A stretch of DNA of 64,000 nucleotides from contig NZ_CAUEQY010000001.1 in NCBI RefSeq assembly GCF_959020145.1, positions 1 through 64,000 on the forward strand, given 5' to 3'. The translations under genes and the position numbers were made by a program. Under the pieces are notes generated by a model. It saw only the letters and a program-made list of their open reading frames with translations. It did no database searches and was not told the DNA's origin. Positions 35,751 to 44,376 of this stretch are shown here, in pieces (position 1 is the first letter of the stretch; every line of letters begins with the position of its first letter). This stretch comes from an uncultured Bifidobacterium sp. (GTDB lineage Bacteria; Actinomycetota; Actinomycetes; Actinomycetales; Bifidobacteriaceae).

Positions 35751-36188
35751 TTGGGAAGCAAACATGATGTGATCTTGTCATTATCGAAGTCCGAAAGGTC
35801 GGCAGAGGATCAAGCCCTGCTCATGTTCTGCGCCATCACACGCGGACAATGGTTCAACGACGGCAATAAACGTACCGCATTGATGGCAGCGAACCATGTG
35901 CTCATCAACGCGGGCATTGGCGTATTCGCCATAAGCCCGTCTCTGAAGCGTGATTTCACTAACAGGCTTCTTCGATATTACGAATCGGACGATCCCGCTC
36001 CGTTATGCGCATGGTTGAGAGATTATGCCATTGGCCGGCTGCCGGGAGGGCTCACCTCCGCGGAGTCGCGGAGACTTGAAACCGAACGGATCAAGTCGGG
36101 GCGACCTTCCATCGGACTCCCGATACCGAATCCGACTGCCATCACGGAAGACACGGACAATGACGTCCGGTCATCGATGGGCATGTAG
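35751..36188 (+). pseudogene. 5'-truncated Fic/Doc-family gene
   Basis: The frame contains QALLMFCAITRGQWFNDGNK then RTALMAANHVLINAG, matching the Fic/Doc HxFxDGNKRT core but with Gln in place of the catalytic His (RGQWFNDGNKRT). The N-terminal half of the fold is absent. The only start is inside the ssb terminator. It therefore looks like a decayed toxin fragment, not a gene. The C-terminal end is intact to 36188. Confidence 0.55.
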
Positions 36189-36782
36189 AGAAACATGATT
36201 GGACCACCGGCCACGAATCCGATATCGGCATGCGGGCCACTGCTCCAATCACATGCCGAGCGGCCGGCAGCAGAATCGGAATGGCCCAAGGAAGCGCCAT
36301 CGATGGACCCCGACCAACCGATATCGGAGCCAACGCATCGTCCCCGATATCGGACCGGAAAAGAAAAGGACCAGGACCATCCGGAACCATGGACCATATG
36401 GTCCATGACCTCAAACCCTTGGAATAAAGCCAAAGGCTCAATTGACCCAAATGAGCCGAACCGATATCGGCATGCGGATCACGTGCCGATATATCGGTCC
36501 AGAACCGAAATGGTCCCTTATGGACCATTGATCACAGGCCGTGTCCATAAGGCTTGAAAGACAAACCACCAGCCGATATCGGAGCCGGGGCATGACCTTC
36601 GATATCGGCTCAAGCCCACGCCAAACCGATAGGCCAGAATTGAGCCGGCGCATCCTGACCCGTATGGTCCAAACTGCGCGAAGAGAGAGCCGAGCCGATA
36701 TCGAATCCTCGTTCCGGACTTCCCACCCCGGACCAGGATCATCCGGCTCATGATCGGCATGGTCCCGATATCGACGCGGCCA

Positions 36783-37025
36783 TGTTTGCACGTGAGCGCA
36801 AAAGCACTTTTCGTACGAAAACAATGATAGGGGAAAACGAACACAGAGAAGAAAGAATTCAAGAAAGAAAAACCAAAACGAAAAAAGATAGAAGAAAGAC
36901 CATACAAGAAGAAACAAGAAAAAAGACAACAACAAAAAAGAAGAAAGAACCACAACCAAGACAAAAAGACAGAAGAAACCAAAACAGACCCCAAAACAAA
37001 AACTATAAGCATAAAAAAGAAACCA
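36783..37025. other. T-poor, A-rich tract
   Basis: About 240 bp of almost pure A, G and C on the plus strand (GAAGAAAG-, CAAAAC-, AAGAAGAAAC-like words) between the CCGATATCGG array and the relaxase region. Strand asymmetry of this kind is seen at easily unwound segments of origins, and as unstructured leader. Nothing coding. Confidence 0.5.
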
Positions 37026-37061
37026 CGCGCGTCTTGCACCCGGCTTCGCGGCTGACGCCTG

Positions 37062-37085
37062 AAAACGGCGGAATACCGCCGTTTT
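37062..37085. terminator. Perfect hairpin before the relaxase operon
   Basis: AAAACGGCGG - aata - CCGCCGTTTT (10-bp arms), with A and T flanks that would make it a two-way terminator. It lies between the T-poor tract and a CCGATATCGG site at 37120, so it may also belong to a transfer origin. Confidence 0.6.
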
Positions 37086-37161
37086 ATGGGTGCTGTTAAT
37101 TCGCTGTCGGGGTTTTGACCCGATATCGGCGAATTAAGAGCGTGGAGAATGTGGGTTGGGT

Positions 37162-37857
37162 ATGGAAAAGGCAGTGAAATATCCCCGTTGCCCGGTGTGC
37201 GGGAAGTTGGTCAACCAGAAAAGCGAGGTCTGTCAGAGGACCACGGAGGCGGGAAGGAAGGGCGAGTATCGGCGGTGGCATAGGAAATGTGCCAAGGCTT
37301 ATTCGAAACGCAAGATTCGGATGGAAAAGACTGACGAGTGTCGGCGTATCGAGAAGGAGCGGGATGATCGTCTGCTGCAGGCGTGGCTCGACCGGCGGGA
37401 CGCCTTGGAATCTTTGGGTCGTGAGATCGCCGACTACAACGAGATCGCTCCCGGGCATGACAGGGCGGTGGTCGAAATGGTCTATCAGATTACCCGTCAG
37501 GCGATATTGATGTTCCAGATCAGTCCGATGATCCCCATCGATTACGGGGACGATTTCCGTTGGCTGTCCGCCGAGATCGGTTCGGACGGGATGAATCTGA
37601 TAGCCGACAGCGTCCACTGGAACGGCGTGAGACGGTGGAACGACGATCCGGACGTGAGTCCGGAAGGCAGAGCGCCACGCACGTTCATGGGACGCATTGA
37701 CGAACCGGGCGAACGACTCGAGGACGAATACACGGGCGACCTGGACCACAAGGAGACGACGGTCACCTATGAGACCGCGTTGAAGCATATCTGGCGCGAG
37801 GACAACATCGCGGGAGGCCGATGGGCCGACGATCGCGGTCCGTGGACATACAAGTGA
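37162..37857 (+). CDS. Zinc-finger accessory protein upstream of the relaxase
   Basis: 231 residues. The N-terminal zinc-finger-like cluster YPRCPVCGKLVNQKSEVC then WHRKCAKAYSKRK is followed by a long helical region and an acidic, Trp-rich C-terminus (SVHWNGVRRWNDDPDV). The start at ATG 37162 is preferred over TTG 37156. First gene after the CCGATATCGG array; likely DNA-binding and part of the transfer module. Confidence 0.65.
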   Translation: MEKAVKYPRCPVCGKLVNQKSEVCQRTTEAGRKGEYRRWHRKCAKAYSKRKIRMEKTDECRRIEKERDDRLLQAWLDRRDALESLGREIADYNEIAPGHDRAVVEMVYQITRQAILMFQISPMIPIDYGDDFRWLSAEIGSDGMNLIADSVHWNGVRRWNDDPDVSPEGRAPRTFMGRIDEPGERLEDEYTGDLDHKETTVTYETALKHIWREDNIAGGRWADDRGPWTYK

Positions 37858-37866
37858 GGATCGGTC

Positions 37867-38412
37867 ATGGGAAAGAAGGAAGACCGGCAGCTCATCGGAC
37901 TGCGCATGCGGGCTTCAGAGATCAAACGCAGACGGCACGAACTGGACGAGAGATACGGGCTGATCGATGGAATATGTCCCATCTGCGGCAAACTGATCCG
38001 CAAGCCCAAACGAGGACCGACCGCACGGTTCTGCAGCAGGTCGTGCCGAGCGGCGTATGCCCGGCGGAAACAGGACGCGATCGATTTCAAAAAGAACAAG
38101 TCGGCGGAACTGGCCTTGGACCAGTTGAACAGGCAAGGCGGGGACTATCGGAAAAGGGCCGACGGGAAACGAGAATCCACCCTGAACGCGCACAAGGAAA
38201 TCAAAAGCGCCAGGAAAACCAGTCGGTTCTCATGCATGTTCCAACTGAAAACCATTCTGAGCTATAAGCCGGAACTCATCGGACAGGCGACGGCGAACGG
38301 ATACATCGCGAACCTCATGCGCGCTATTGACCAGTACGGCTCGCAGGGTGATGCGGAACGCCTGCTCAGGCATCTCGGATACACGGGGCCGATACCCACC
38401 GGAGACAAGTGA
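37867..38412 (+). CDS. Zinc-finger accessory protein upstream of the relaxase
   Basis: 181 residues with the same layout as the preceding gene: GICPICGKLIRKPKRG then ARFCSRSCRAAYARRKQ, a CxxC...CxxxC zinc-finger-like module, followed by a basic, helical C-terminal part. Ten base pairs after the previous stop. Probably a relaxosome DNA-binding partner; the family is not named with confidence. Confidence 0.65.
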   Translation: MGKKEDRQLIGLRMRASEIKRRRHELDERYGLIDGICPICGKLIRKPKRGPTARFCSRSCRAAYARRKQDAIDFKKNKSAELALDQLNRQGGDYRKRADGKRESTLNAHKEIKSARKTSRFSCMFQLKTILSYKPELIGQATANGYIANLMRAIDQYGSQGDAERLLRHLGYTGPIPTGDK

Positions 38413-38419
38413 ACAAACC

Positions 38420-41400
38420 ATGTCAATGAACCTCACCAAACTCAGCAACGCCGAATACCCGCTCCGTGACGCGCGGGAGGCGATCGATGGCGACAACGCG
38501 TTGAACCCTGCCGACCCAACGGCATACTATACGGCAACAGGCAACCCGCCAGGCTATTGGATCGGCAAAGGAGCCGAGCTCGTCGGCGGCAAGGTCGGCA
38601 CCACGGCATCCAGCAAAACCGTGCGCGAGCTCATCAACGAACGACGCAACCCGTCCAACGGCCAATACCTCGGCGACGTGAAACTGGTCGAGGGAGACAA
38701 CGGCGAAGCTCCGGTCGCCGGATTCGACTTGACCACACGACAGCCGAAAAGCATCAGCATCCTCTGGGCATTCGGCGATAAAGAGACCCGTGACGGAATC
38801 GACGAATGCATGCGCAGGGCCACGGAAATGACCATCGAATATTTCGAAAAGGAATACGCGACCACGCGCGCGGGCCAGGGCGGCGTCGCCAGCGTATCGG
38901 CCGACGGGGTGGCCGGCTTCGTGTTCGACCATTACGACAGTCGCGACGGCGACCCGCAGCCACACGAGCACGTCGTCCTCAGCAACCGCGTGCGCCGTTC
39001 GTCCGACAAGGTCTGGACCGCGTTGGACGGACGGAAGATCTACGCAAGCCTGGTCGAGATCAGCGAAGTGCATGAGAACCTGCTCCAGGACCTGCTCACA
39101 GAACGGTTCGGTTGGTCGTGGACCCTCAGACAGGACACCGGCACCAAAGCCGTGGTCAACGAGGTCGAGGGAGTGCCGCAGGAACTCATCGACGCCTTCA
39201 GCGGACGTCACGCGGAAATAGCCAAACTGGTCGAAGAGAAAATCAAAGAAGAGGAACGGCAGACAGGCAAGGAAGTCGGTCCGAAACGCAAGGCGCAAAT
39301 CGATCTCGAAGTGTGGAGGAACACGCGCAAAGCCAAACCGGCAGTCCAACCATCCCTGCAAGCCAAACGCGAACACTGGTACCGCAAGCTCGGCGAAGTC
39401 GCACCGGATATCCAACTCGACCAGATGATGAAGGACGTGAACTCGCATAAAAGCAGTCTCATGCATGTGGACGCCGAATGCGAGGAAGACGTGGCCAGAC
39501 TCCTGCTCGGCCAGCTCGCCGACCTCACCCAACTCGCCGGAGGCGGCGAGGAATACCTCGACCGGCAGGCCCAGGCCACAATCCAGGCCACGACCCACGC
39601 GCACACCACATGGACCCGCAGCAATGTGAGGGCCGAAGCCCAACGCCTGCTCCGAGGCGTGCGCATAGACCCCAAGCAGCGGATCATCGTCGCGAACAAG
39701 ATCGCCGACAGGGCGCTCGGCCAATGCGTCAAACTCACACCCGACCGGTACAAGCTGCCGGAAGACATGATGGATGATCTGAGCCTCGCCACGCACCAGG
39801 GCCGAAGCGTGTTCGACGACGCGGACCTCGACAAATACACGACCAAGGACGTGCTTCAGGCCGAACAGTACATGATCGAAGGATTCAACAAGACCGCCAA
39901 TGTCGGCTACGCGCATGGCGAAGGCGAGAAATGGCTCGACCGGTGGAACGAAAGGAAACAAGCCCAAGGCGGCTATCCGCTGGCAGAGGACCAGAAAAAA
40001 GCGGCCGCGTACGCGTTGGAGAATCCACGACTGGTCAGCAGCATCATCGGACCGGCCGGCACGGGAAAAACCACGACCATGAAGGCCGTGGCCGAGGCAT
40101 GGCAGGCACGGTACGGCGCGGGAAGCGTCCTCGGCCTCGCTACCAGCCACAAGGCCGTGGAAGAACTACGCAACAGCATCGGCTGCGACAGCAAGACCAT
40201 CGCCATGCTGATGGCCCTCAACGATCCCGAACGGATCAAAGCCGAGATCCAACAGGAAGGCAGACTCCAACAACAGTTGAGGAACGCGTCCAACCCGTTG
40301 GAACGACTGCTCGCCCGCATCAACATCACTGCCAACCATGTCACGGACTCGTCGAACACGATCAAACCCAACCAGCTGATCATCGTGGACGAGGCCGGCA
40401 TGGTCGACAGCAGAAACCTGCAATGGATAACCAGGCTCGCAGAAATGCGTGGCGCGAAGGTCCTTCTCACCGGTGATCCGAAACAGCTCGACTCCGTATC
40501 CGGCGCGGGCGGCATGCTCGGCTACGCGGACCGGCATGACCAGTGCGCGAGACTGTCAAGCATATGGCGTTTCACCGCCAAAGCGGAGAAATGGGCCAAC
40601 GATCCGGAAGGAGCCGCGTCCCGCCGCAGGTGGGAAGGTGAACCGGAAGCGACCCTACGGCTACGCGACGGCGGCGACCGGTTGGACGAAGCGAGCGTCA
40701 ACCAGTGCCGGCAGCTCGTGGACGAATATCTGGCGCATGACCGCATCCACTGGGGCGAGGACGCGGACGTGGAGGAAGACGCGTACCAGATGTGCATCAA
40801 ATGGCAGTCGATGGGCAAGTCGACATTGCTGATCGCCGGAACGAACGCGCAGGTACGCGACATCAACAAACGGTTCATCCTCGAACGGCGCGCGCAAGGC
40901 AAAAGCGAAAGCGACCCGGACAAACTGTTCCAACTGCGCGATGGGCTCGACGTGGGATCCGGAGACCAGATCGTCTGCCGAGACAACATGAAGGACATAC
41001 ACGGCCAGAACGGACGATCGCTCGAAAACGGCATGACGTTCAGGGTCATCTCCACCGGCAAGTCCGGCGCACGATGCGTGAACCTCTCCGATAACACCGT
41101 CTGGAACATTCCAAAGGAGGTCCTGCGGAAGGCTTGCGAGGCGGGCTACGCTGCCACCGTCCACCGCAGCCAGGGCATGACCGTGGACCGGTGCGCCGCC
41201 CTGTTTCCATCTGACTCGAACTCGGCGTGCAATCTGCAGTACGTGGCCGGCACGCGTGGCAAGGAGGAAAACCATTTCCTGTTCGGATGCAAAAGCGAAG
41301 AGGACCGTCATATCGACCACATGCTCACCGGCGCGGAAGAAGACCCGAGGAAAATCGCCATGAGCCGCATGCTCGACTCGCTATTGACCCACACGGAGAC

Positions 41401-42610
41401 CATGACCGCGACCGAAACCATGGAACAGGAATACAAGGACCGGTACGATCTGAAACGGCTGCTCCGCGAACACGATTACGCGGCCGGCCTCATCGCCGGC
41501 CCCCACCTGCTCGCCATGCTCGGCAAGACGCATGACGCGAGGACCGTGGACAAGATCAAACGCAGTCCAAGCTTCGAATGGCTCCGTGGAGTCTGGTCCC
41601 GCGCCTACATGACCGACCCGAAGCGCGCCACCGCCATCATCAGACAAAGCCTTGAGAAGAAGCCACGCAGGCTCACGGCGGAGAAGGCCGAACATGCCGC
41701 CATCCACGCGGCACGCGGCATGATGCCCGCGGCCGGCACGGAAACAGGCGGCACGTTCACGCTCGACATGGACGCGCCATCCGACATGATCGAAACGGTC
41801 CGGCACATGATGGACGAGACCGGCATCCCATACCATGAGGAACCATCCCTGGACCCCGGCCGCAGCCGGTTCAGCATGGACGAGCGGTACACGCCGGCGG
41901 TCAAGGCCATGCTTGACGCGCATATACAGGCCCGGGACGATATCGACCAGTCCATGTTCCCCGAATGGGAAGCGTTGCGCAAAACCGCACGCGGGATCAT
42001 CAACGACGATCCGGACCTGAAAAAGAAAAACCGGCCCGTGGAACCCGACTGGGCGGCGACCATAGCGGGACGATTGAACGCCAACCTGTTGGACCGGGTC
42101 AACGGTAGCGTGCACGACGATTGGGTGGGTGGCATCCTGCCTCCCATACGCTCCCGCAAGCATGACGCGGCCCTCGACCTGGTGCGGCAGAACGAACGGC
42201 TCATCGAAACCAGGATCGACAGCCTCGAACAGGAGGCGCGCCGAACCAAGCAGGCATGGGTCGGCCAGGTACTCGCCGCGGCCGGGGACTCCGACAAGCG
42301 TCTCCTGCGCGACGTCGTCGTCTACCGCGCCATGTGGAGTGTGGAGGACGCCGACAATCCGCTAGGGGAGAGGCCTCCTGCGGAAAGCGGCAGACAGGAA
42401 CAGCATTGGGCCAACCTCAACGGCCGCATCAACCACACCTTCACCACGGTCAAGACCACGAAAACGCAACGCATGCAGGCATACCAGCCGATACAGGCCC
42501 AGCCGCACGTGGAACAGACGACACTGGAAACCGGTCACGAAAGGACAACGACATGGCATACACCATTCCAGGATTCCTCAAAACCCTCACAGAATGGCTT
42601 GTCTCAGTAA
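38420..42610 (+). CDS. MOBF-type conjugative relaxase/helicase (TraI/TrwC-like)
   Basis: 1,396 residues. The N-terminal relaxase domain has tyrosines in PTAYYTATGNPPGYWIG, a FDLTTRQPKSISILWAF strand, and the three-His metal site FDHYDSRDGDPQPHEHVVL. The C-terminal half is a RecD-like helicase: GPAGTGKTTTMKAV (Walker A), LIIVDEAGMVDSRNL (Walker B), LTGDPKQL and ATVHRSQGMTVD. It would nick and unwind the element at oriT. ATG 38420 is chosen (8 bp after the preceding stop); the longer open frame upstream shadows that gene. The last 58 bp overlap the next gene. Confidence 0.93.
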   Translation: MSMNLTKLSNAEYPLRDAREAIDGDNALNPADPTAYYTATGNPPGYWIGKGAELVGGKVGTTASSKTVRELINERRNPSNGQYLGDVKLVEGDNGEAPVAGFDLTTRQPKSISILWAFGDKETRDGIDECMRRATEMTIEYFEKEYATTRAGQGGVASVSADGVAGFVFDHYDSRDGDPQPHEHVVLSNRVRRSSDKVWTALDGRKIYASLVEISEVHENLLQDLLTERFGWSWTLRQDTGTKAVVNEVEGVPQELIDAFSGRHAEIAKLVEEKIKEEERQTGKEVGPKRKAQIDLEVWRNTRKAKPAVQPSLQAKREHWYRKLGEVAPDIQLDQMMKDVNSHKSSLMHVDAECEEDVARLLLGQLADLTQLAGGGEEYLDRQAQATIQATTHAHTTWTRSNVRAEAQRLLRGVRIDPKQRIIVANKIADRALGQCVKLTPDRYKLPEDMMDDLSLATHQGRSVFDDADLDKYTTKDVLQAEQYMIEGFNKTANVGYAHGEGEKWLDRWNERKQAQGGYPLAEDQKKAAAYALENPRLVSSIIGPAGTGKTTTMKAVAEAWQARYGAGSVLGLATSHKAVEELRNSIGCDSKTIAMLMALNDPERIKAEIQQEGRLQQQLRNASNPLERLLARINITANHVTDSSNTIKPNQLIIVDEAGMVDSRNLQWITRLAEMRGAKVLLTGDPKQLDSVSGAGGMLGYADRHDQCARLSSIWRFTAKAEKWANDPEGAASRRRWEGEPEATLRLRDGGDRLDEASVNQCRQLVDEYLAHDRIHWGEDADVEEDAYQMCIKWQSMGKSTLLIAGTNAQVRDINKRFILERRAQGKSESDPDKLFQLRDGLDVGSGDQIVCRDNMKDIHGQNGRSLENGMTFRVISTGKSGARCVNLSDNTVWNIPKEVLRKACEAGYAATVHRSQGMTVDRCAALFPSDSNSACNLQYVAGTRGKEENHFLFGCKSEEDRHIDHMLTGAEEDPRKIAMSRMLDSLLTHTETMTATETMEQEYKDRYDLKRLLREHDYAAGLIAGPHLLAMLGKTHDARTVDKIKRSPSFEWLRGVWSRAYMTDPKRATAIIRQSLEKKPRRLTAEKAEHAAIHAARGMMPAAGTETGGTFTLDMDAPSDMIETVRHMMDETGIPYHEEPSLDPGRSRFSMDERYTPAVKAMLDAHIQARDDIDQSMFPEWEALRKTARGIINDDPDLKKKNRPVEPDWAATIAGRLNANLLDRVNGSVHDDWVGGILPPIRSRKHDAALDLVRQNERLIETRIDSLEQEARRTKQAWVGQVLAAAGDSDKRLLRDVVVYRAMWSVEDADNPLGERPPAESGRQEQHWANLNGRINHTFTTVKTTKTQRMQAYQPIQAQPHVEQTTLETGHERTTTWHTPFQDSSKPSQNGLSQ

Positions 42611-42870
42611 GCCGATGGTTCGATGGCTGGGACATCACAATACTGGTGCCGGCGCTCATCATCCTCACGGTGATCGCCGGCGTGACCGGCCGCGCGGCCA
42701 CCGGGCCGAGACTCTGGATGCAACTCGTCTGGGGAACGGTGACCGTCATCCTCGGTCTGATCGAAGTCGCCATCATCTGGACCGTCATCGCCCGTTACCT
42801 GCCGGTCGCGGACATGGGCACGCTCATCCAGAACATGCTACAACGCAAGCCGCTGCTCGTTACCGAGTAA
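42553..42870 (+). CDS. Small membrane protein overlapping the relaxase end
   Basis: 105 residues with three hydrophobic stretches (VPALIILTVIAGVTGRAAT, LVWGTVTVILGLIEVAIIWT and a C-terminal segment). Starts inside the relaxase gene (ATG 42553, GAAAGGACAACG upstream) and is in another frame. May be a transfer-related membrane protein; no family recognised. Confidence 0.6.
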   Translation: MAYTIPGFLKTLTEWLVSVSRWFDGWDITILVPALIILTVIAGVTGRAATGPRLWMQLVWGTVTVILGLIEVAIIWTVIARYLPVADMGTLIQNMLQRKPLLVTE

Positions 42871-42884
42871 GCGGAGGAACGGTC

Positions 42885-42999
42885 CCGCTCGAAGAGGCTG
42901 TGGGGTTGGAGGAACTCGGAGTGAAGGTTCCAACGCTCACGCTAACCATGGAATAACCTTTTTATGTGTTGCAGCAATATGTGCTGCAACACATAAAAA
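42885..42999 (+). repeat. Direct repeat block 1 with palindrome
   Basis: The region encodes a tail VGLEELGVKVPTLTLTME and stop, then an 18-bp perfect palindrome (tttttatgtgttgcagca / tgctgcaacacataaaaa) at 42959-42999. Block 2 at 44216 is a diverged copy. The two blocks flank the YefM/YoeB module. Confidence 0.65.
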
Positions 43000-43085
43000 C
43001 AGTCCTGATTGAAGAATCAAACCAATCCACACGAATCAGGAAGAACTGTTCGCAGTTCCTCCAATCCAATAGGCGAATAGATTCA

Positions 43086-43334
43086 TTAGACTTTCCCATC
43101 GAGTCCAAATCTGCCGGTCTGGATGATTCCGTTTTTCATAACCTCATACTGTTCCGCGAAGCATAGTAATAATGCATTGATATTTTGCGGCATGCGGAGT
43201 TCTTTTGGCTCACTTTCCTCGTCTTTGCTAAGAAGTGTGCCACTGTATCCCGCATCGCATTCTGGACGGTCGAGATGCACCGCCATCATCTGGACCATGG
43301 GACCGCCGTGCGGACTTTCCAGTTCCTGCAAAAA
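43086..43334 (-). CDS. Possible small protein inside the cassette
   Basis: Minus frame from TTG 43334 (LQELESPHGGPMVQMMAVHL ... FAEQYEVMKNGIIQTG) reads like protein (amphipathic helix plus charged loop), and the frame stays open upstream to about 43410 with no better start. Low support: no RBS, no homology. Confidence 0.3.
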   Translation of the reverse strand, partial: FLQELESPHGGPMVQMMAVHLDRPECDAGYSGTLLSKDEESEPKELRMPQNINALLLCFAEQYEVMKNGIIQTGRFGLDGKV

Positions 43335-43617
43335 GGCTTTCTCGACATGAACGATGATATCGGCTAACAGGGAAGTGCCGGTTGAGGCACTGCTAACCTC
43401 TCCCGTTCTTCACGGCGAGCAAGAAGTCTTTTGGGAGAGCCGAAACCGGCGGGGTGGTCTCATTTCCATCCCCCGACCAAGCATTGGGTCGGTGGATTGT
43501 CGTTTATGGGACTCCCTAGAATATAAACAATCTAAACATATATAAAACATTATATGCTTCTATAAAGCTCTATAAAACAGTATAGATGAATCATGCTTGA
43601 GTCTTTCCGACTTTTGT

Positions 43618-43635
43618 TGTACCATTTTCTGTACA
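43618..43635. promoter_or_regulatory. YefM-type operator
   Basis: TGTACC at 43618-43623 and TGTACA at 43630-43635, 12 bp apart. Paired TGTACA hexamers are the known core of yefM-yoeB operators. They lie 27-44 bp upstream of the antitoxin start. Confidence 0.65.
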
Positions 43636-43661
43636 TGTAATTGTCGTTGAAGGAGGATGGC

Positions 43662-43922
43662 ATGGTCACGGCGGTCGCGTACACCAATTTCCGCAAGGAT
43701 TTGAAATCATATCTACGTCGCGTGAACGATGACGCGGATATGCTTCTGATCACCAACAAGGATCCGAGGGACAACGTGGTGGTGATGAGCGCCGACGATT
43801 ACGATTCGCTTATGGAGACATTGCGCGTTTACCAGAATCCCGGATTGTTCGATAAAGTCCGCCGTGGCATGGCACAGGTACGCTCAGGTTCCACCGATTC
43901 ACATGATCTGGTCGGAGAGTGA
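43662..43922 (+). CDS. YefM-type antitoxin
   Basis: 86 residues: VTAVAYTNFRKDLKSYLRRV then DDADMLLITNKDPRDNVVVM and SADDYDSLMETLRVYQNP, a textbook Phd/YefM DNA-binding domain followed by a toxin-binding tail. AAGGAGG at 43650-43656 precedes ATG 43662. Operator hexamers lie upstream, and the toxin overlaps or follows immediately. Confidence 0.9.
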   Translation: MVTAVAYTNFRKDLKSYLRRVNDDADMLLITNKDPRDNVVVMSADDYDSLMETLRVYQNPGLFDKVRRGMAQVRSGSTDSHDLVGE

Positions 43923-43924
43923 TA

Positions 43925-44176
43925 ATGCTGCGTTGGACTGATGACGCGTGGAACGATTACCTGTATTGGCAGGTTCAGGATAAGAAAACCCTCAAGCGGG
44001 TCAACGCGCTGATACGTGATGCGATGCGTTCTCCATTCGCGGGTCTCGGCAAGCCAGAGCCGCTCAAATGGGAACTGCAGGGTGCGTGGAGCCGCCGCAT
44101 CGATTCCGCAAACCGCCTGGTATACATGATTGAGGACGGCGACTTGTGCATTCTGTCCGTCCGTGACCACTATTGA
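43925..44176 (+). CDS. Txe/YoeB-family toxin
   Basis: 83 residues. WTDDAWNDYLYWQVQDKKTL, then RVNALIRDAMRSPFAGLGKP, LKWELQGAWSRRIDSANRLV and the C-terminal SVRDHY, the YoeB mRNA-interferase fold with the terminal HY pair. ATG 43925 gives the usual family length; GTG 43919 is the alternative. Partner of the YefM antitoxin. Confidence 0.9.
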   Translation: MLRWTDDAWNDYLYWQVQDKKTLKRVNALIRDAMRSPFAGLGKPEPLKWELQGAWSRRIDSANRLVYMIEDGDLCILSVRDHY

Positions 44177-44215
44177 GAACGCGGTGGCTCTGGTCTCGGC
44201 AAGCTTGGCGTAAGA

Positions 44216-44338
44216 CTCCGCTCGATAAGACTGTGGGGTTGGAGGAACTTGGCATGGAGGTTCCGACGCTCGTGTTGACCATGGACTGATCTTTTTATGC
44301 GTTGTGGCAGTGTAATCCACAACACATAAAAAGATCAG
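44216..44338 (+). repeat. Direct repeat block 2 with palindrome
   Basis: Encodes VGLEELGMEVPTLVLTMD and stop, followed at 44286-44338 by a 22-bp palindrome (one mismatch), arms ctgatctttttatgcgttgtgg / ccacaacacataaaaagatcag. Diverged copy of the 42885 block. Confidence 0.65.
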
Positions 44339-44376
44339 TCCACCATATGTTGTCCGCTTTTGCTTGACTTCCTAGT

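Larger units (their letters stand above)
36219..37129. repeat. Iterated CCGATATCGG sites, origin/transfer-like region
   Basis: Ten palindromes CCGATATCGG or close variants start at 36219, 36319, 36345, 36461, 36486 (12-bp variant), 36573, 36599, 36695, 36765 and 37120. A second palindrome ggaccatatggtcc lies at 36391-36404. No gene is supported from 36189 to 37161. Iterated operator-like sites beside the relaxase operon suggest an origin of replication, a partition centromere or the transfer origin. Confidence 0.75.

Noticed and set aside
36219..37129. CRISPR array
   Set aside because: Repeats are 10-bp palindromes at irregular spacing, without conserved repeat-spacer units.
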